36,908 nucleotides of DNA from Sedimenticola sp. (GCA_027068795.1 JAMOMB010000108.1:1-36908), one strand, 5' to 3'. Positions 7,647 to 18,038 are shown, numbered from the stretch's first letter. A program made the numbers and translations. The notes: generated by a model not told the origin, from the letters alone.

Positions 7647-8378
7647 TCAATGCACGTCTTTCCAGTACTCCTTCTTGAGCATGACCGCCACGACGAAGAA
7701 CACCAGCAGGAACAACATCACCCAGATACCTAGGCGCTGACGATCCAGCTTGTTGGGTTCCGCCACATGGGTCATGAAGGCGCTCAGATCGCGAACCATC
7801 TGGTCGTATTCCTCCACGGACATGCGTCCGGGCTTGGCCAGATTGAGCGCAGTAACATGCTTGTTGCCATGCGCATCGGTCTCGATGGTCGCCTCCTGTA
7901 CGCCTTGCAGCTCCATCAACACATGGGGCATGCCCACATTGGGGAACACGACATTGTTAACGCCGAAGGGACGGCTTTCATCCACATAGAACCCCTTGAG
8001 GTAGGTATAGATCCAGTCCGCACCGCCTCTTCTCAATCTGGCGGTGAGGGTCAGATCAGGGGGCGCAGTGCCAAACCAGGCCGCGGCGTCAAGAGCAGGC
8101 ATGCTGGTCTTCATTTGCTCGCCAATCTTGTGCCCGCCAAAGATCAGGTTCTGCTCGATTTGCTCTTTGCTCAGGCCAAAATCCTGCATGCGCTCATAAC
8201 GGAAGTACTGCAGGGAATGACAGCCCTGGCAATAGTTCACGAAATACTTCGCGCCCCTTTGCAGGGATGCATGATCCGTCAGATCGATATCCGCAGACTC
8301 CAGTGCGACATTGCCACCGGCGGCGAAGCCGGTCAGCGGCAGCAAAGCCAGGGAAAGGATTGCAATCAACTTTTTCAT
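7647..8378 (-). CDS. petC: Cytochrome c1 of the bc1 complex
   Basis: Cytochrome c1 takes electrons from the Rieske protein and passes them to a soluble cytochrome c in the periplasm. The 243-residue precursor has a signal peptide (MKKLIAILSLALLPLTGFAA), the heme c motif C50-QGC53-H54, a methionine-containing ligand region FPNVGMPHVLMELQG, and a C-terminal membrane anchor (LGIWVMLFLLVFFVVAV) followed by a basic tail. The frame is open far upstream over petB, but the ATG at 8378 overlaps the petB stop by 4 bp (ATGA) and begins the signal peptide. It is the last gene of petABC. Confidence 0.95.
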   Translation of the reverse strand: MKKLIAILSLALLPLTGFAAGGNVALESADIDLTDHASLQRGAKYFVNYCQGCHSLQYFRYERMQDFGLSKEQIEQNLIFGGHKIGEQMKTSMPALDAAAWFGTAPPDLTLTARLRRGGADWIYTYLKGFYVDESRPFGVNNVVFPNVGMPHVLMELQGVQEATIETDAHGNKHVTALNLAKPGRMSVEEYDQMVRDLSAFMTHVAEPNKLDRQRLGIWVMLFLLVFFVVAVMLKKEYWKDVH

Positions 8379-9604
8379 TTGGTCACCCTCTCTGGTACTG
8401 GCTTGGTCTTGTCTATCTTGCTGTAGATGGGCATCGCCAGGAAGAAAACGAAGTACAGTATGGTGCAGATCTGCGACATCAGGGTACCCATGGGCGTAGG
8501 CGCCTGCATACCGAGATATCCCAGGATGATGAACACCACCACGAACATGAAAATCATGCCCTTGAAGATGGGGCCCTTGTAGCGAATGGACTTCACCGGG
8601 CTCTTGTCCAGCCACGGCAGGAAGAACAACACGGCAATGGCCGCAAACATGGCAATAACACCCCATACCTGGGTGCCGGCGAAACTCGGCACTGCGCGCA
8701 GAATCGCGTAGAAGGGCGTGAAATACCATACCGGCGCGATATGCTCAGGCGTCTTCAAGGGGTTTGCCGGCTCAAAGTTCGGCGGCTCCAGGAAATAGCC
8801 TCCCATTTCCGGCATGAAGAACACCACCGCCAGGAACAGGATCAGGAAACCGATCACGCCGGCAATATCCTTCACGCTGTAATACGGGTGGAAGGGAATG
8901 CCGTCAGCAGGCGCAGTGTCGCTCCACTTGTTGCCCTTGGGGCCTTTCTTGATCTCGATGCCGTCAGGGTTGTTGGAACCGACCTTGTGCAGCGCCACGA
9001 TATGCACGAACACCAGCGCCGCCAGCACGAACGGCAGCAGGAAGTGCAAGGCGAAGAAGCGGTTCAGGGTCGCATCGGAGATGACGAAATCGCCACGAAT
9101 CCAGATGGACAGGTCTTCACCGATCACGGGAATGGCCTGGAACAGGTTGATGATTACCTGGGCGCCCCAGTAGGACATCTGTCCCCAGGGAAGCAGGTAG
9201 CCCATGAACGCGGTGGCCATCATCACCAGATAGATGATCATGCCGATGATCCATAGCAGCTCCCGCGGCTTGCGGTAGGAACCATACATCAGCCCGCGGA
9301 ACATGTGCAGGTAAATCACCACGAAGAACGCCGAAGCGCCGGTGGAATGCAAATAACGAATCAGCCAGCCCCAGTTCACATCCCGCATGATGTACTCGAC
9401 GGAGGCGAAGGCCAGGGTTGCATCCGGCTTGTAGGCCATGGCCAGCCAGATGCCGGTAACGATTTGATTCACCAGCACCAACATCGCCAGGGAGCCAAAG
9501 AAATACCAGAAATTGAAATTCTTGGGCGCATAGTATTGCGCCAGATGCTCGTTCCATACCTTGGTGGCAGGGAAGCGCTCATCGATCCAGGTCATGAAGC
9601 TCAT
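8375..9604 (-). CDS. petB: Cytochrome b of the bc1 complex
   Basis: Cytochrome b is the quinol-oxidising membrane core of complex III. The 409-residue protein has the heme b ligand pairs H86/H100 and H187/H201, both 14 residues apart, on helices B and D. Eight transmembrane helices can be assigned. The Qo-site motif that is PEWY in alphaproteobacteria and mitochondria reads PVWY here (291-294, in HIAPVWYFTPFYAILRA). It overlaps both petA and petC by 4 bp. The length is typical for a bacterial cytochrome b without fusion. Confidence 0.97.
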   Translation of the reverse strand: MSFMTWIDERFPATKVWNEHLAQYYAPKNFNFWYFFGSLAMLVLVNQIVTGIWLAMAYKPDATLAFASVEYIMRDVNWGWLIRYLHSTGASAFFVVIYLHMFRGLMYGSYRKPRELLWIIGMIIYLVMMATAFMGYLLPWGQMSYWGAQVIINLFQAIPVIGEDLSIWIRGDFVISDATLNRFFALHFLLPFVLAALVFVHIVALHKVGSNNPDGIEIKKGPKGNKWSDTAPADGIPFHPYYSVKDIAGVIGFLILFLAVVFFMPEMGGYFLEPPNFEPANPLKTPEHIAPVWYFTPFYAILRAVPSFAGTQVWGVIAMFAAIAVLFFLPWLDKSPVKSIRYKGPIFKGMIFMFVVVFIILGYLGMQAPTPMGTLMSQICTILYFVFFLAMPIYSKIDKTKPVPERVTK

Positions 9605-10197
9605 GATGCACCTCCGTCATCCTCACCAATTACCACCACTGTATCAGACTTGTATTTGTGTATTGGTATCACCAGATTCGTAGGTGCAGGCACCCCCTGG
9701 TACACGCGGGCGGCCAGATCGAAACGCGAACCGTGACAGGCGCAGAAGAAACCGCCTTTCCAGTCTTCGCCAAGATCGGCCGGGCCGATCTCGGGCCGAT
9801 AGGCGGGCGAGCAGCCCAGATGGGTACAGATGCCAACGGCAATCAGGTATTCCGGCTTGATGGAGCGGTGATAGTTCTTGCAGTAATCCGGTTGCTGGGG
9901 AACTTCGGAATCCGGATCAAGCAAATGCGCCGTGTTTTCCTTGAGATTCTTCAAGGTCTCTTCGGTACGGCGCACCACCCAGCATACCTTGCCCCGCCAT
10001 TTGGCGGTCATCATCGCCCCCGGCTCGAGCTTGCTGATGTCAACGGTTTCCGGAGCGCCCAGGGCCTTGGCCCGGGCGCTGGGTTGCCAGTAACTGAGAA
10101 AAGGAACGAGAGCAAAGCCCGCGCCTACCGCGCCAAGTCCAGCAGTTGCTGTAATTAGCATGCGGCGTTTTTTTAGATCCACGCCTTGTGAGCTCAT
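9601..10197 (-). CDS. petA: Rieske iron-sulfur protein of the bc1 complex
   Basis: This subunit carries the mobile 2Fe-2S cluster that moves electrons from quinol to cytochrome c1. The 198-residue protein has a twin-arginine-like N-terminus (KKRRMLITATAG) and a transmembrane anchor at about 14-35. The cluster boxes are CTHLGC (124-129) and CACHGS (152-157); C124, H126, C152 and H155 are the expected ligands, with C129 and C154 forming the disulfide. It is the first gene of the operon, with a good sigma-70 promoter about 105 bp upstream. Confidence 0.97.
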   Translation of the reverse strand: MSSQGVDLKKRRMLITATAGLGAVGAGFALVPFLSYWQPSARAKALGAPETVDISKLEPGAMMTAKWRGKVCWVVRRTEETLKNLKENTAHLLDPDSEVPQQPDYCKNYHRSIKPEYLIAVGICTHLGCSPAYRPEIGPADLGEDWKGGFFCACHGSRFDLAARVYQGVPAPTNLVIPIHKYKSDTVVVIGEDDGGAS

Positions 10198-10581
10198 GGA
10201 TGGAATACCCCCAGTAGCAATTAAAAATTCGGGTTTGAGGCTAGATTGAATGCCCCCGGCTTTCAGAATATGCCAGCTTTTATATCCTGAAGATAACGGA
10301 GGATTCTCGCCTAATCAGGCCATTTGGTCAAGATCGGTGCGCAGCAAATTTTACCGCCCCGACCCGCCGGGTGTTTCACCAGGCGCTGGCGTTTTCCTGG
10401 AGAGATTTGCGCCCGGGCTGTTCGAACAAACAAAAGTTGATGCCATTCATCGACTTGCAGACAACCGGCAAGCCCGACGCCAAGACATGATGCTTTGGCC
10501 CGCCCATGTCAACGATGTGGATTGTGATGGACGGGAAATACGCTTACAGAGCCAGAACCGAGGGTGCAGATCGAAACATCC
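10198..10581. other. Intergenic region upstream of petABC
   Basis: This 384-bp stretch lies between the start of petA and the end of ybgI, both on the minus strand. It holds the petABC promoter and a leader of about 100 nt. A 10-bp palindrome TGTTCGAACA sits at 10419-10428, roughly 90 bp upstream of the -35. No terminator after ybgI is obvious and no ORF looks coding; the rightward 138-codon frame starting at 10250 resembles no family. Confidence 0.5.
10303..10331 (-). promoter_or_regulatory. Sigma-70 promoter of petABC
   Basis: On the minus strand -35 TTGACC (10326-10331) and -10 GAGAAT (10303-10308) are separated by exactly 17 bp. The start would be near 10296, about 100 nt before the petA ATG. 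Confidence 0.6.
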
Positions 10582-11328
10582 CTACACCGGATTGGGCACA
10601 TCGACGAACTGGTGCTCTAGATCAAACTTGTTTTCCAGCTCCGCTCCCAGCGCCTGGATGCCATAGCGTTCCGTCGCATGATGACCGGCGGCGATAAAGT
10701 GGATTCCCCGCTCTGCGGCAAGATGAAAGCCGCTTTCCGACGCCTCTCCGCTGAGATAGGCGTCAAACCCCAGGTCCGCCGCTTTCTCCAGCCAGGCCTG
10801 CGCCCCGCCAGAGCACCAGGCCAGGCGGCGCACCCCATGCGCTCCACCCGGCAGCAGTAACGGTTTGCGGCCGGTGAATTCCTGGACTCGCGCCAGCAAT
10901 GCATCCACGGCCAGTTCGGCGGGAAACCCGCCTCCCCACAGCAAGCCGTCACCCACTGGCCGGGGATCGACGCAGCCCAGCAACGCCCCCAAGCGCGCAT
11001 TGTTGCCCAGTTCTTCATGGGCATCCAGGGGCAAGTGGTAGGCGGCCATGCTCATATTCGATGCATACAGCGCCCTCACCCGCCGCCCCTTCACGCCTGT
11101 GAGGGGCGCGGCTTCGTTCTTCCAGAAATAGCCGTGATGCACCAGCAGCAGATCCGCCTTCCTTTCCGCCGCCGCCTCGATAAGCGCCAGGCTGGCTGTC
11201 ACGCCGGTGACAATGCGCTCGACCTTCCGCGAGGCCTCCACCTGCAAACCGTTGGGACAGTAGTCCGCAAAATCGTCGATGGCCAGGCGCGCATCACAAT
11301 AGTTGATGATTTCATGCAGCGTTGTCAT
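10582..11328 (-). CDS. ybgI: Nif3-like dinuclear metal center protein (YbgI)
   Basis: Members of the Nif3/YbgI family form toroidal hexamers with a two-metal site; proposed roles include GTP cyclohydrolase-like or hydrolase activity, none firmly settled. The 248-residue protein starts MTTLHEIINYCDARLAIDDF and contains the family motifs DYCPNGLQVE, LLLVHHGYFW (metal-binding His-His), AYHLPLDAHEELGNNARL and the C-terminal GHHATERYGIQALG with further metal ligands. The frame is open upstream over degS, but the ATG at 11328 begins the family sequence. It is divergent from the DegS-type protease with 45 bp between starts, a pairing I recall from Pseudomonas. Confidence 0.9.
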   Translation of the reverse strand: MTTLHEIINYCDARLAIDDFADYCPNGLQVEASRKVERIVTGVTASLALIEAAAERKADLLLVHHGYFWKNEAAPLTGVKGRRVRALYASNMSMAAYHLPLDAHEELGNNARLGALLGCVDPRPVGDGLLWGGGFPAELAVDALLARVQEFTGRKPLLLPGGAHGVRRLAWCSGGAQAWLEKAADLGFDAYLSGEASESGFHLAAERGIHFIAAGHHATERYGIQALGAELENKFDLEHQFVDVPNPV

Positions 11329-11373
11329 GGCATTGTCCGCGGAGGAAAAAGCGCATGGTAGAATGTAGCGGTC

Positions 11374-12504
11374 ATGAATTTCCAGCGCCTTTTTACCTTT
11401 TTCTTCACTTCCGTGGCCACGGGGCTGGCCGCGGCATTTCTGGTGCTCACTTTCTGGCCGCAGCTGCTCACCCCGCCACCCCCCGCGCCTTCTTCCGTTC
11501 TCCCGGACAACAACCTGGGCTGGGCCGATGCGGTGACCCTTGCCGAACCTTCGGTGGTCAATATCTACACCAGCAAAATCACCCGAGAAGAAGGCAAACC
11601 CCTGTTCAAGAACCCTCTGTTTCAGCATTATTTCGGCGATCCCAGAAGCAAACCCCGCATCCACCGGGAAAACAGCCTCGGCTCCGGCGTGGTCGTGGAC
11701 CGCAACGGCTATATCCTCACCAATCACCATGTGGTAAAGGATGCCGACAACATTTTTATCGGCACCAAGGGGCAGGCGCAGGTGCCGGCCCGGGTGGTGG
11801 GCACCGACCCCGACACGGATCTGGCCGTGATCCAGGCGGCGGGCAAGGATCTGCTTCCCGCCAATCTCGGGCATTCCAGCCAGTTGCGGGTGGGGGATGT
11901 GGCGCTGGCCATCGGCAATCCTTTCGGCGTGGGAAAAACCGTTACCCAGGGCATTATCAGCGCCACGGGACGCCATGAGCTGGGATTGGCCACTTTCGAG
12001 GATTTCATCCAGACCGACGCCGCCATCAACCAGGGCAATTCCGGCGGCGCCCTGATCAACGCCAGAGGAGAAGTCATCGGCATCAACACCGCCATTATCT
12101 CCAGCACCGGCGGCTCCCATGGCATTGGCTTCGCCATTCCCATCGATCTGGCGAAGCAGGTCATGGAGCAGATCATCAAGCATGGCCGGGTCATTCGCGG
12201 CTGGATCGGCGCCAGCGGACAGGATCTCGTACCCCTGCTCGCCCAATCTCTCGGACTGCCGGAGGACACCAAAGGCGTACTCCTTTCCGGGGTGCTGGAA
12301 GGCGGCCCGGCCGACCAGGCGGGCATCGTGCCGGGGGATATTATCCAAAGCATCAATGGTGAAACAGTGAGCAGCGCCCAGGCGGTCATGAACCAGATTG
12401 CCACGGCATCGCCAGGCACCAGCATGGAATTGACGATTTTACGCAACAGCCAACCCATCCTGGTGCAACTGGTGGTGAGCGAACGCCCCAAGGACGTGGA
12501 TTGA
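11374..12504 (+). CDS. DegS/AlgW-type periplasmic serine protease
   Basis: The protein is an HtrA-family, membrane-anchored protease. DegS and AlgW cut the anti-sigma factor (RseA/MucA) when unfolded outer-membrane proteins bind their PDZ domain. The 376-residue product has an N-terminal anchor (about 5-28), a proline-rich spacer, a trypsin-like domain with the likely triad H119 (TNHHVV), D149 (DPDTDLAVI) and S223 (GNSGGAL), and one PDZ domain from about 280. A single PDZ and an uncleaved anchor favour DegS/AlgW over DegP. No rseA/rpoE genes are in the window, so the regulatory role is inferred from the family and from synteny. Confidence 0.9.
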   Translation: MNFQRLFTFFFTSVATGLAAAFLVLTFWPQLLTPPPPAPSSVLPDNNLGWADAVTLAEPSVVNIYTSKITREEGKPLFKNPLFQHYFGDPRSKPRIHRENSLGSGVVVDRNGYILTNHHVVKDADNIFIGTKGQAQVPARVVGTDPDTDLAVIQAAGKDLLPANLGHSSQLRVGDVALAIGNPFGVGKTVTQGIISATGRHELGLATFEDFIQTDAAINQGNSGGALINARGEVIGINTAIISSTGGSHGIGFAIPIDLAKQVMEQIIKHGRVIRGWIGASGQDLVPLLAQSLGLPEDTKGVLLSGVLEGGPADQAGIVPGDIIQSINGETVSSAQAVMNQIATASPGTSMELTILRNSQPILVQLVVSERPKDVD

Positions 12505-12514
12505 CCGCCTTCCC

Positions 12515-13132
12515 ATGCAAAAAAGCCCCGCTTATCCGCACAAAAGAGAAATCGCCCTTTGGCTCGCCATCTACGTTCTGGTGCTGCTGTGGTCCGCCAT
12601 TGCCCCCAAGGACAGATTCATCTGGTTCCTGGAGGTCTCTCCCGCCCTCATCGGGCTGGTGATTCTCGTCGCCACCTACCGCGTCTTTCCCCTCACCCGC
12701 CTAACCTACTGGCTGATCCTCGCCCATTGCATCATTCTCATGGTGGGGGGGCATTACACCTATGCGGAAGTGCCGCTGTTCGACTGGATCCGGGAAACCT
12801 TTGGTCAACAGCGCAACAACTACGACAAGCTCGGCCATCTGGCCCAGGGGTTTGTTCCCGCGGCCATTGCCCGGGAGTTGTTGCTGCGGCTGGAGGTCTT
12901 GCGCAGTCGGGCCTGGCTGAATTTCTTCATTCTCTGCTTCGTATTGGCCCTGAGCGCGTTCTATGAACTCATCGAATGGTGGGTGGCGGTAGCCAGCGGC
13001 GACGAAGCAGTGGCGTTTCTCGGCACCCAGGGCTATGTGTGGGACACCCAGTCCGATATGTTCATGGCCCTGATCGGCGGCATCGCGGCATTGCTCCTGG
13101 TTGCCCGCTGGCAGGACAGGCAACTCGCCTGA
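12515..13132 (+). CDS. YjdF-like (DUF2238) membrane protein
   Basis: The 205-residue protein has about six hydrophobic segments. It carries the DUF2238/YjdF pattern: a central HYTYAEVPLFDWIRE, then NNYDKLGHLAQGFVPAAIARELLLR, then a FYELIEWWVAV segment and DTQSDMFMALIGG. It starts 10 bp after the degS-type stop with no clear Shine-Dalgarno, so coupled translation is likely. Function is unknown. I do not recall this gene from the corresponding Pseudomonas locus, so it may be a lineage-specific addition. Confidence 0.85.
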   Translation: MQKSPAYPHKREIALWLAIYVLVLLWSAIAPKDRFIWFLEVSPALIGLVILVATYRVFPLTRLTYWLILAHCIILMVGGHYTYAEVPLFDWIRETFGQQRNNYDKLGHLAQGFVPAAIARELLLRLEVLRSRAWLNFFILCFVLALSAFYELIEWWVAVASGDEAVAFLGTQGYVWDTQSDMFMALIGGIAALLLVARWQDRQLA

Positions 13133-13229
13133 TGAGATGCTCTTCTCTCTCCCGTTTTGATGAAAATTGGTCTTCTCATCATGGCGCATTGCGACGCCGG
13201 TTTGTAAGGGAGAAGCTCACCTCATCAGG
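13128..13229. repeat. Imperfect inverted repeat between convergent genes
   Basis: A 9-bp perfect arm pair CCTGATGAG (13128-13136) / CTCATCAGG (13221-13229) is extended by CTTCTC (13142-13147) / GAGAAG (13210-13215). The interior repeats similar pieces (GATGA and TCTTCTC around 13157-13178). The left arm overlaps the YjdF-like stop codon. No T-run follows either arm, so it is not a classical terminator; a small mobile remnant or an mRNA 3'-end structure are possible. Confidence 0.45.
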
Positions 13230-13237
13230 CTAGCAAA

Positions 13238-13762
13238 TCATCCCCCAGGCCAGTCCCCGGGCCTGGCGCAGGCCAGCATCTTTGGCATTTGCCCGCCCTC
13301 CCCTTTCAGCAAAAACAACACCAGGCCCGGCTTTCTTCCTCCACCCGCCAGATTGTCCAGGCAGCCGCCGGGCAATAACAACAGCTTGTTGCCCTGGCCC
13401 AGACGGGAGATTCGCTCCAGCAGGGACGCATCACAGCTTTTCAACCCGGGAAGGATCTGGGGCGGGCGGCCGAACACGTCCTCCACATCCGCATCGGCAA
13501 CGAGGAGATCATAGTCTTCGGGCAAGACCCTCGCCAGCCCTGCCGCCACTGGCTTGCCGTCATCGGCGGAGGACATCAACGCAATGATCCGCCCCTTCTG
13601 CCAGTAGCGTTGCAACTGGGTTCTGGCCAGGTCATCCGAGATACTGTTACGGCATACCGCATCCCGGTTCTGGTAGAAATACCAGCCGGTGAAGACCAGC
13701 ATCAACGCCAGCATGAGGATGCTGGTCCAGTACAACAGGGGAAAGCGCCCCCCCTTAGCCAT
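13238..13762 (-). CDS. Membrane-anchored protein of unknown function
   Basis: The 174-residue product has one transmembrane segment near its N-terminus (about 8-30, LLYWTSILMLALMLVFTGWYF) and a soluble, probably periplasmic domain with four cysteines (C37, C110, C124, C155) that could form disulfides. A region reading GRIIALMSSADDGK and DYDLLVADADVEDVFG suggests an alpha/beta fold, but I recognise no family. The ATG at 13762 lies inside the last codons of hisC (8-bp overlap), so it is coupled to the his genes. The frame stays open 33 codons further upstream inside hisC; those residues look like shadow translation. Confidence 0.65.
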   Translation of the reverse strand: MAKGGRFPLLYWTSILMLALMLVFTGWYFYQNRDAVCRNSISDDLARTQLQRYWQKGRIIALMSSADDGKPVAAGLARVLPEDYDLLVADADVEDVFGRPPQILPGLKSCDASLLERISRLGQGNKLLLLPGGCLDNLAGGGRKPGLVLFLLKGEGGQMPKMLACARPGDWPGG

Positions 13763-14843
13763 GGGCGGCAAACGCCCGCAGCAGTTGCAGGAGACGGGCG
13801 TTCTCTTCCGGCTTGCCGATGGTGAAGCGCAGGCAGTCTTCCAGCAGGGGATGACTGCCATGGAGTTTCTTCACCAGTACGCCATTGTCCAGCAGATGGT
13901 CGAACAGGGCCGCGGCCCGTTCGGGGATGCGCGCCAGCAGGAAATTCGCCTCGGAAGGCCAGACATGAAAGCCGGGCAGGGCCGCCAGGGCCGCCAACAT
14001 GCGCGTTCTTTCACTACGGATCTGCGCCGTCTGCTCATCCAGCACCTGGTGGTGCTCCAGGGCGAAGCGGGCGCTCTCCTGGGTAAGGACGTTGATGTTG
14101 TAGGGCATGCGCAGCTTGTCGATCTCCTCCAGCCAGGCGGACGGCCCGGCCAGCAGGCCCAGGCGCAGGCCCGCCAGGCCCAGTTTGGAGACGGTGCGCA
14201 TCACCAGCAGGTTGTCGTGCTGCCCCAGACGGGGCAGGAAGCTGTGATCGGTGAAGGGCGCATAGGCTTCGTCCACCACCACCAGGCCGGGGGCCTTCTC
14301 CAGCACTTCGAGAATGTCCGCTTCGGCAAACAGGTTGCCCGTGGGATTGTTGGGACAGGCGAGGAACACCAGGGCCGGCCGGTGTTCTTCCAGGGCCTGG
14401 CGCAAGGCGGGCATGTCCAGGGAGAAGTCCTCCGCCTGCAGGGGCACGCCCACATAGTCCATGCCGCACCACAGGGCGATCATGCGGTACATGACGAAGC
14501 CCGGTTCCACGGACAGGATGCTGCGGCCCTCGCCGCGCAGGGCCAGGGCCAGCATCTGGATGATCTCGTCCGAACCATTGCCCAACAACAAATCCATATC
14601 CCCGGGCACCCCCATGGTCTGGCGCAATTGCTCCGCCAGCGCCAGGGCCCGGGGATCGGGATAGCGGTTCACATCCACGCCGCGCAGGCGTTCCAGCCAG
14701 GCGGCCTTCATTTCCTCCGGCCAGGGCCAGGGGTTCTCCATGGCATCGAGCTTGATGCGTCCTCCGGCCGGCGGCACATGGTAGGCGGACAGGGCCTGGA
14801 TGTCCGGGCGTATCCAGGCCCTTGCCTTGTCTTGCGCACTCAC
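13755..14843 (-). CDS. hisC: Histidinol-phosphate aminotransferase
   Basis: HisC transfers an amino group from glutamate to imidazole-acetol phosphate in histidine synthesis. The 362-residue protein is a fold-type I PLP enzyme. K220 in [16 protein letters not shown] is the PLP lysine; CPNNPTGN and [10 protein letters not shown] are the other cofactor-binding motifs, and GNGSDEII begins the phosphate-binding region. It overlaps hisD by 4 bp (ATGA) and the unknown gene downstream by 8 bp. Confidence 0.95.
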   Translation of the reverse strand: MSAQDKARAWIRPDIQALSAYHVPPAGGRIKLDAMENPWPWPEEMKAAWLERLRGVDVNRYPDPRALALAEQLRQTMGVPGDMDLLLGNGSDEIIQMLALALRGEGRSILSVEPGFVMYRMIALWCGMDYVGVPLQAEDFSLDMPALRQALEEHRPALVFLACPNNPTGNLFAEADILEVLEKAPGLVVVDEAYAPFTDHSFLPRLGQHDNLLVMRTVSKLGLAGLRLGLLAGPSAWLEEIDKLRMPYNINVLTQESARFALEHHQVLDEQTAQIRSERTRMLAALAALPGFHVWPSEANFLLARIPERAAALFDHLLDNGVLVKKLHGSHPLLEDCLRFTIGKPEENARLLQLLRAFAAHG

Positions 14844-16141
14844 GGCTTGAGGCGGTACTCGGCGGACAGGGCGTGGGCAATGAGTCCCTCGCCCCGGGCC
14901 AGGGTGGACGCCGTGCGGCCCAAGGTATCGGCGCCCGCCTCGGACACCATGATCAAACTGCTGCGCTTCTGGAAGTCATAGACCCCCAGGGGCGAGCTGA
15001 AGCGCGCCGTGCGGCTGGTGGGCAGCACATGATTGGGGCCGGCGCAGTAGTCCCCCAGGGGCTCGGAAGCGTGGCGGCCCATGAAGATGGCGCCTGCATG
15101 CTTGATCTTCTTCGCGTATTCCCGGGGTTCTTCCACGGACAGCTCCAGATGCTCGGCGGCAATGTGGTTGGCGATATCCGCCGCCTCGTCCAGATCCGCC
15201 ACCTTGATGAGGGCGCCCCGGTCGCGCAGGGAGGCGGCAATGATGCCCTTGCGCTCCATGGCGGGCAGCAGCTCGTCGATGGCCTCTTCCACCCGGGCGA
15301 TGAAATCCGCATCCGGGCACAGGAGCATGGACTGGGAGTCCTCGCCATGCTCGGCCTGGGAGAACAGGTCCATGGCCACCCAGGCGGGATTGGTCTTGCC
15401 ATCGCAGATGATGAGAATCTCCGAAGGCCCGGCCACCATGTCGATGCCCACCTGGCCGAACACGGCGCGCTTGGCCGTGGCCACATAGATGTTGCCGGGG
15501 CCGACGATCTTGTCCACAGGAGGGATGGTGTCCGTGCCCCAGGCCAGGGCCGCCACCGCCTGGGCGCCGCCAATGGCGAACACCTTGTCCACGCCGCAGA
15601 TATGGGCCGCCGCCAGCACCAGCTCGTTGAGCTCGCCACCGGGGGTGGGCACCACCATGATGAGCTCTTCCACCCCGGCCACCTTGGCCGGCAGGGCGTT
15701 CATGAGCACGGAGGAAGGATAGGCGGCCTTGCCGCCGGGCACGTACAGACCCACCCGGTCCAGGGGCGTGACCTGCTGCCCCAGCAGGATGCCGTCGGCT
15801 TCCTCGTATTCCCAGCTGGTCATTTTCTGGTGCCCGGCATAGGCGCGCACCCGCTCGGCGGCATGGGCCAGGGCCTGCTGCTGGTCTGCGGGAATGCTGT
15901 TCCAGGCGAGCTCCAGACGGGCAACGGGAATTTCCAGATCCGCCGCATCCTCCACCTGCCAGCCGTCAAAGCGATTGGTGAACTCCACCAGGGCGGCATC
16001 GCCTTCGGCACGGATGCGGGCGATGATGTCGTTCACCGTGTCGTTCACGGCCTTGTCCGATACATTGTCCCAGGCCAGCAACTCGTCCAGTCTCGCCTGG
16101 AAGTCCGCCGCGCCGGAATCCAGTTTGTGTATGTCAGCCAT
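14840..16141 (-). CDS. hisD: Histidinol dehydrogenase
   Basis: HisD is the zinc-dependent NAD enzyme that oxidises histidinol to histidine in two steps. The 433-residue protein has the normal length. Visible motifs include [24 protein letters not shown], the NAD-binding [35 protein letters not shown] (catalytic and zinc ligand region) and [12 protein letters not shown]. The frame is open 15 codons upstream, but GGAGG six bases before the ATG at 16141 and the family start MADIHKL decide it. That start overlaps the hisG end by 8 bp. Confidence 0.96.
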   Translation of the reverse strand: MADIHKLDSGAADFQARLDELLAWDNVSDKAVNDTVNDIIARIRAEGDAALVEFTNRFDGWQVEDAADLEIPVARLELAWNSIPADQQQALAHAAERVRAYAGHQKMTSWEYEEADGILLGQQVTPLDRVGLYVPGGKAAYPSSVLMNALPAKVAGVEELIMVVPTPGGELNELVLAAAHICGVDKVFAIGGAQAVAALAWGTDTIPPVDKIVGPGNIYVATAKRAVFGQVGIDMVAGPSEILIICDGKTNPAWVAMDLFSQAEHGEDSQSMLLCPDADFIARVEEAIDELLPAMERKGIIAASLRDRGALIKVADLDEAADIANHIAAEHLELSVEEPREYAKKIKHAGAIFMGRHASEPLGDYCAGPNHVLPTSRTARFSSPLGVYDFQKRSSLIMVSEAGADTLGRTASTLARGEGLIAHALSAEYRLKP

Positions 16142-16772
16142 CGACTGCCTCCGCCAGGTTTTCCACCAGGGCGATAATGGTTTCATGTTTCATCTTCCAG
16201 CTCGCCTTGTTCACCACCAGGCGCGAGCTGATGTCCATGACCTGCTCCAGGGGCACCAGGCCATTGGCCTTGAGGGTGTTGCCGCTCTCCACCAGATCCA
16301 CGATGAGATCGGACAGACCCACCAGGGGCGCCAGTTCCATGGAGCCATAGAGCTTGATGATCTCCACCTGCTGGCCCTTGGCGGCGAAGTGCTGCTTGGC
16401 CGCCTTGACGTACTTGGTGGCGATGCGCAGGCGCTGGCCGTCCAGACTGGCGCCGGGATGCCCGGCCACCATGAGGCGGCATTTGGCGATCTGCAGATCC
16501 AGGGGTTCGTACAGGCCTTCCCCGCCATGCTCGACGAGGGTGTCCTTGCCGGTGACGCCCAGATCCGCCGCACCCCACTGCACATAGGTGGGCACATCCG
16601 TGGCGCGGATCAGCACCACCTTCACCGCATCGATGTTGGTGTCCAGGATCAGCTTGCGGCTGGTGTCCGGGTCGTCCCGCAATTCGATACCCACCCCGGC
16701 CAGCAAAGGCAAGGTGTCCTTGAGAATACGCCCTTTGGGCAGGGCAACGGTTATGGGTGACTGAAATTTCAC
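16134..16772 (-). CDS. hisG: ATP phosphoribosyltransferase, short form
   Basis: HisG joins ATP and PRPP in the first step of histidine synthesis. The 212-residue protein has [10 protein letters not shown] at its start and the PRPP-binding stretch [18 protein letters not shown]. It is the short form, lacking the C-terminal regulatory domain of the roughly 300-residue enteric enzyme. Short HisG proteins need the regulatory subunit HisZ, which is not in this window. It follows murA by 6 bp. Confidence 0.95.
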   Translation of the reverse strand: MKFQSPITVALPKGRILKDTLPLLAGVGIELRDDPDTSRKLILDTNIDAVKVVLIRATDVPTYVQWGAADLGVTGKDTLVEHGGEGLYEPLDLQIAKCRLMVAGHPGASLDGQRLRIATKYVKAAKQHFAAKGQQVEIIKLYGSMELAPLVGLSDLIVDLVESGNTLKANGLVPLEQVMDISSRLVVNKASWKMKHETIIALVENLAEAVDG

Positions 16773-16778
16773 TGCTGT

Positions 16779-18038
<1,260 letters not shown>

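Noticed and set aside
10411-10430. LexA-type SOS box around TGTTCGAACA
   Set aside because: The palindrome does not match the CTGT-N8-ACAG form expected in gammaproteobacteria, and no SOS gene is adjacent.
10250-10666. 138-codon rightward frame in the pet-ybgI gap
   Set aside because: It overlaps the ybgI end, has no ribosome site, and its translation resembles no family.
13689-16177. 430- and 451-codon rightward frames across hisC and hisD
   Set aside because: Both are antisense to full-length histidine enzymes and have low-complexity His/Gln/Gly-rich translations typical of shadow frames.
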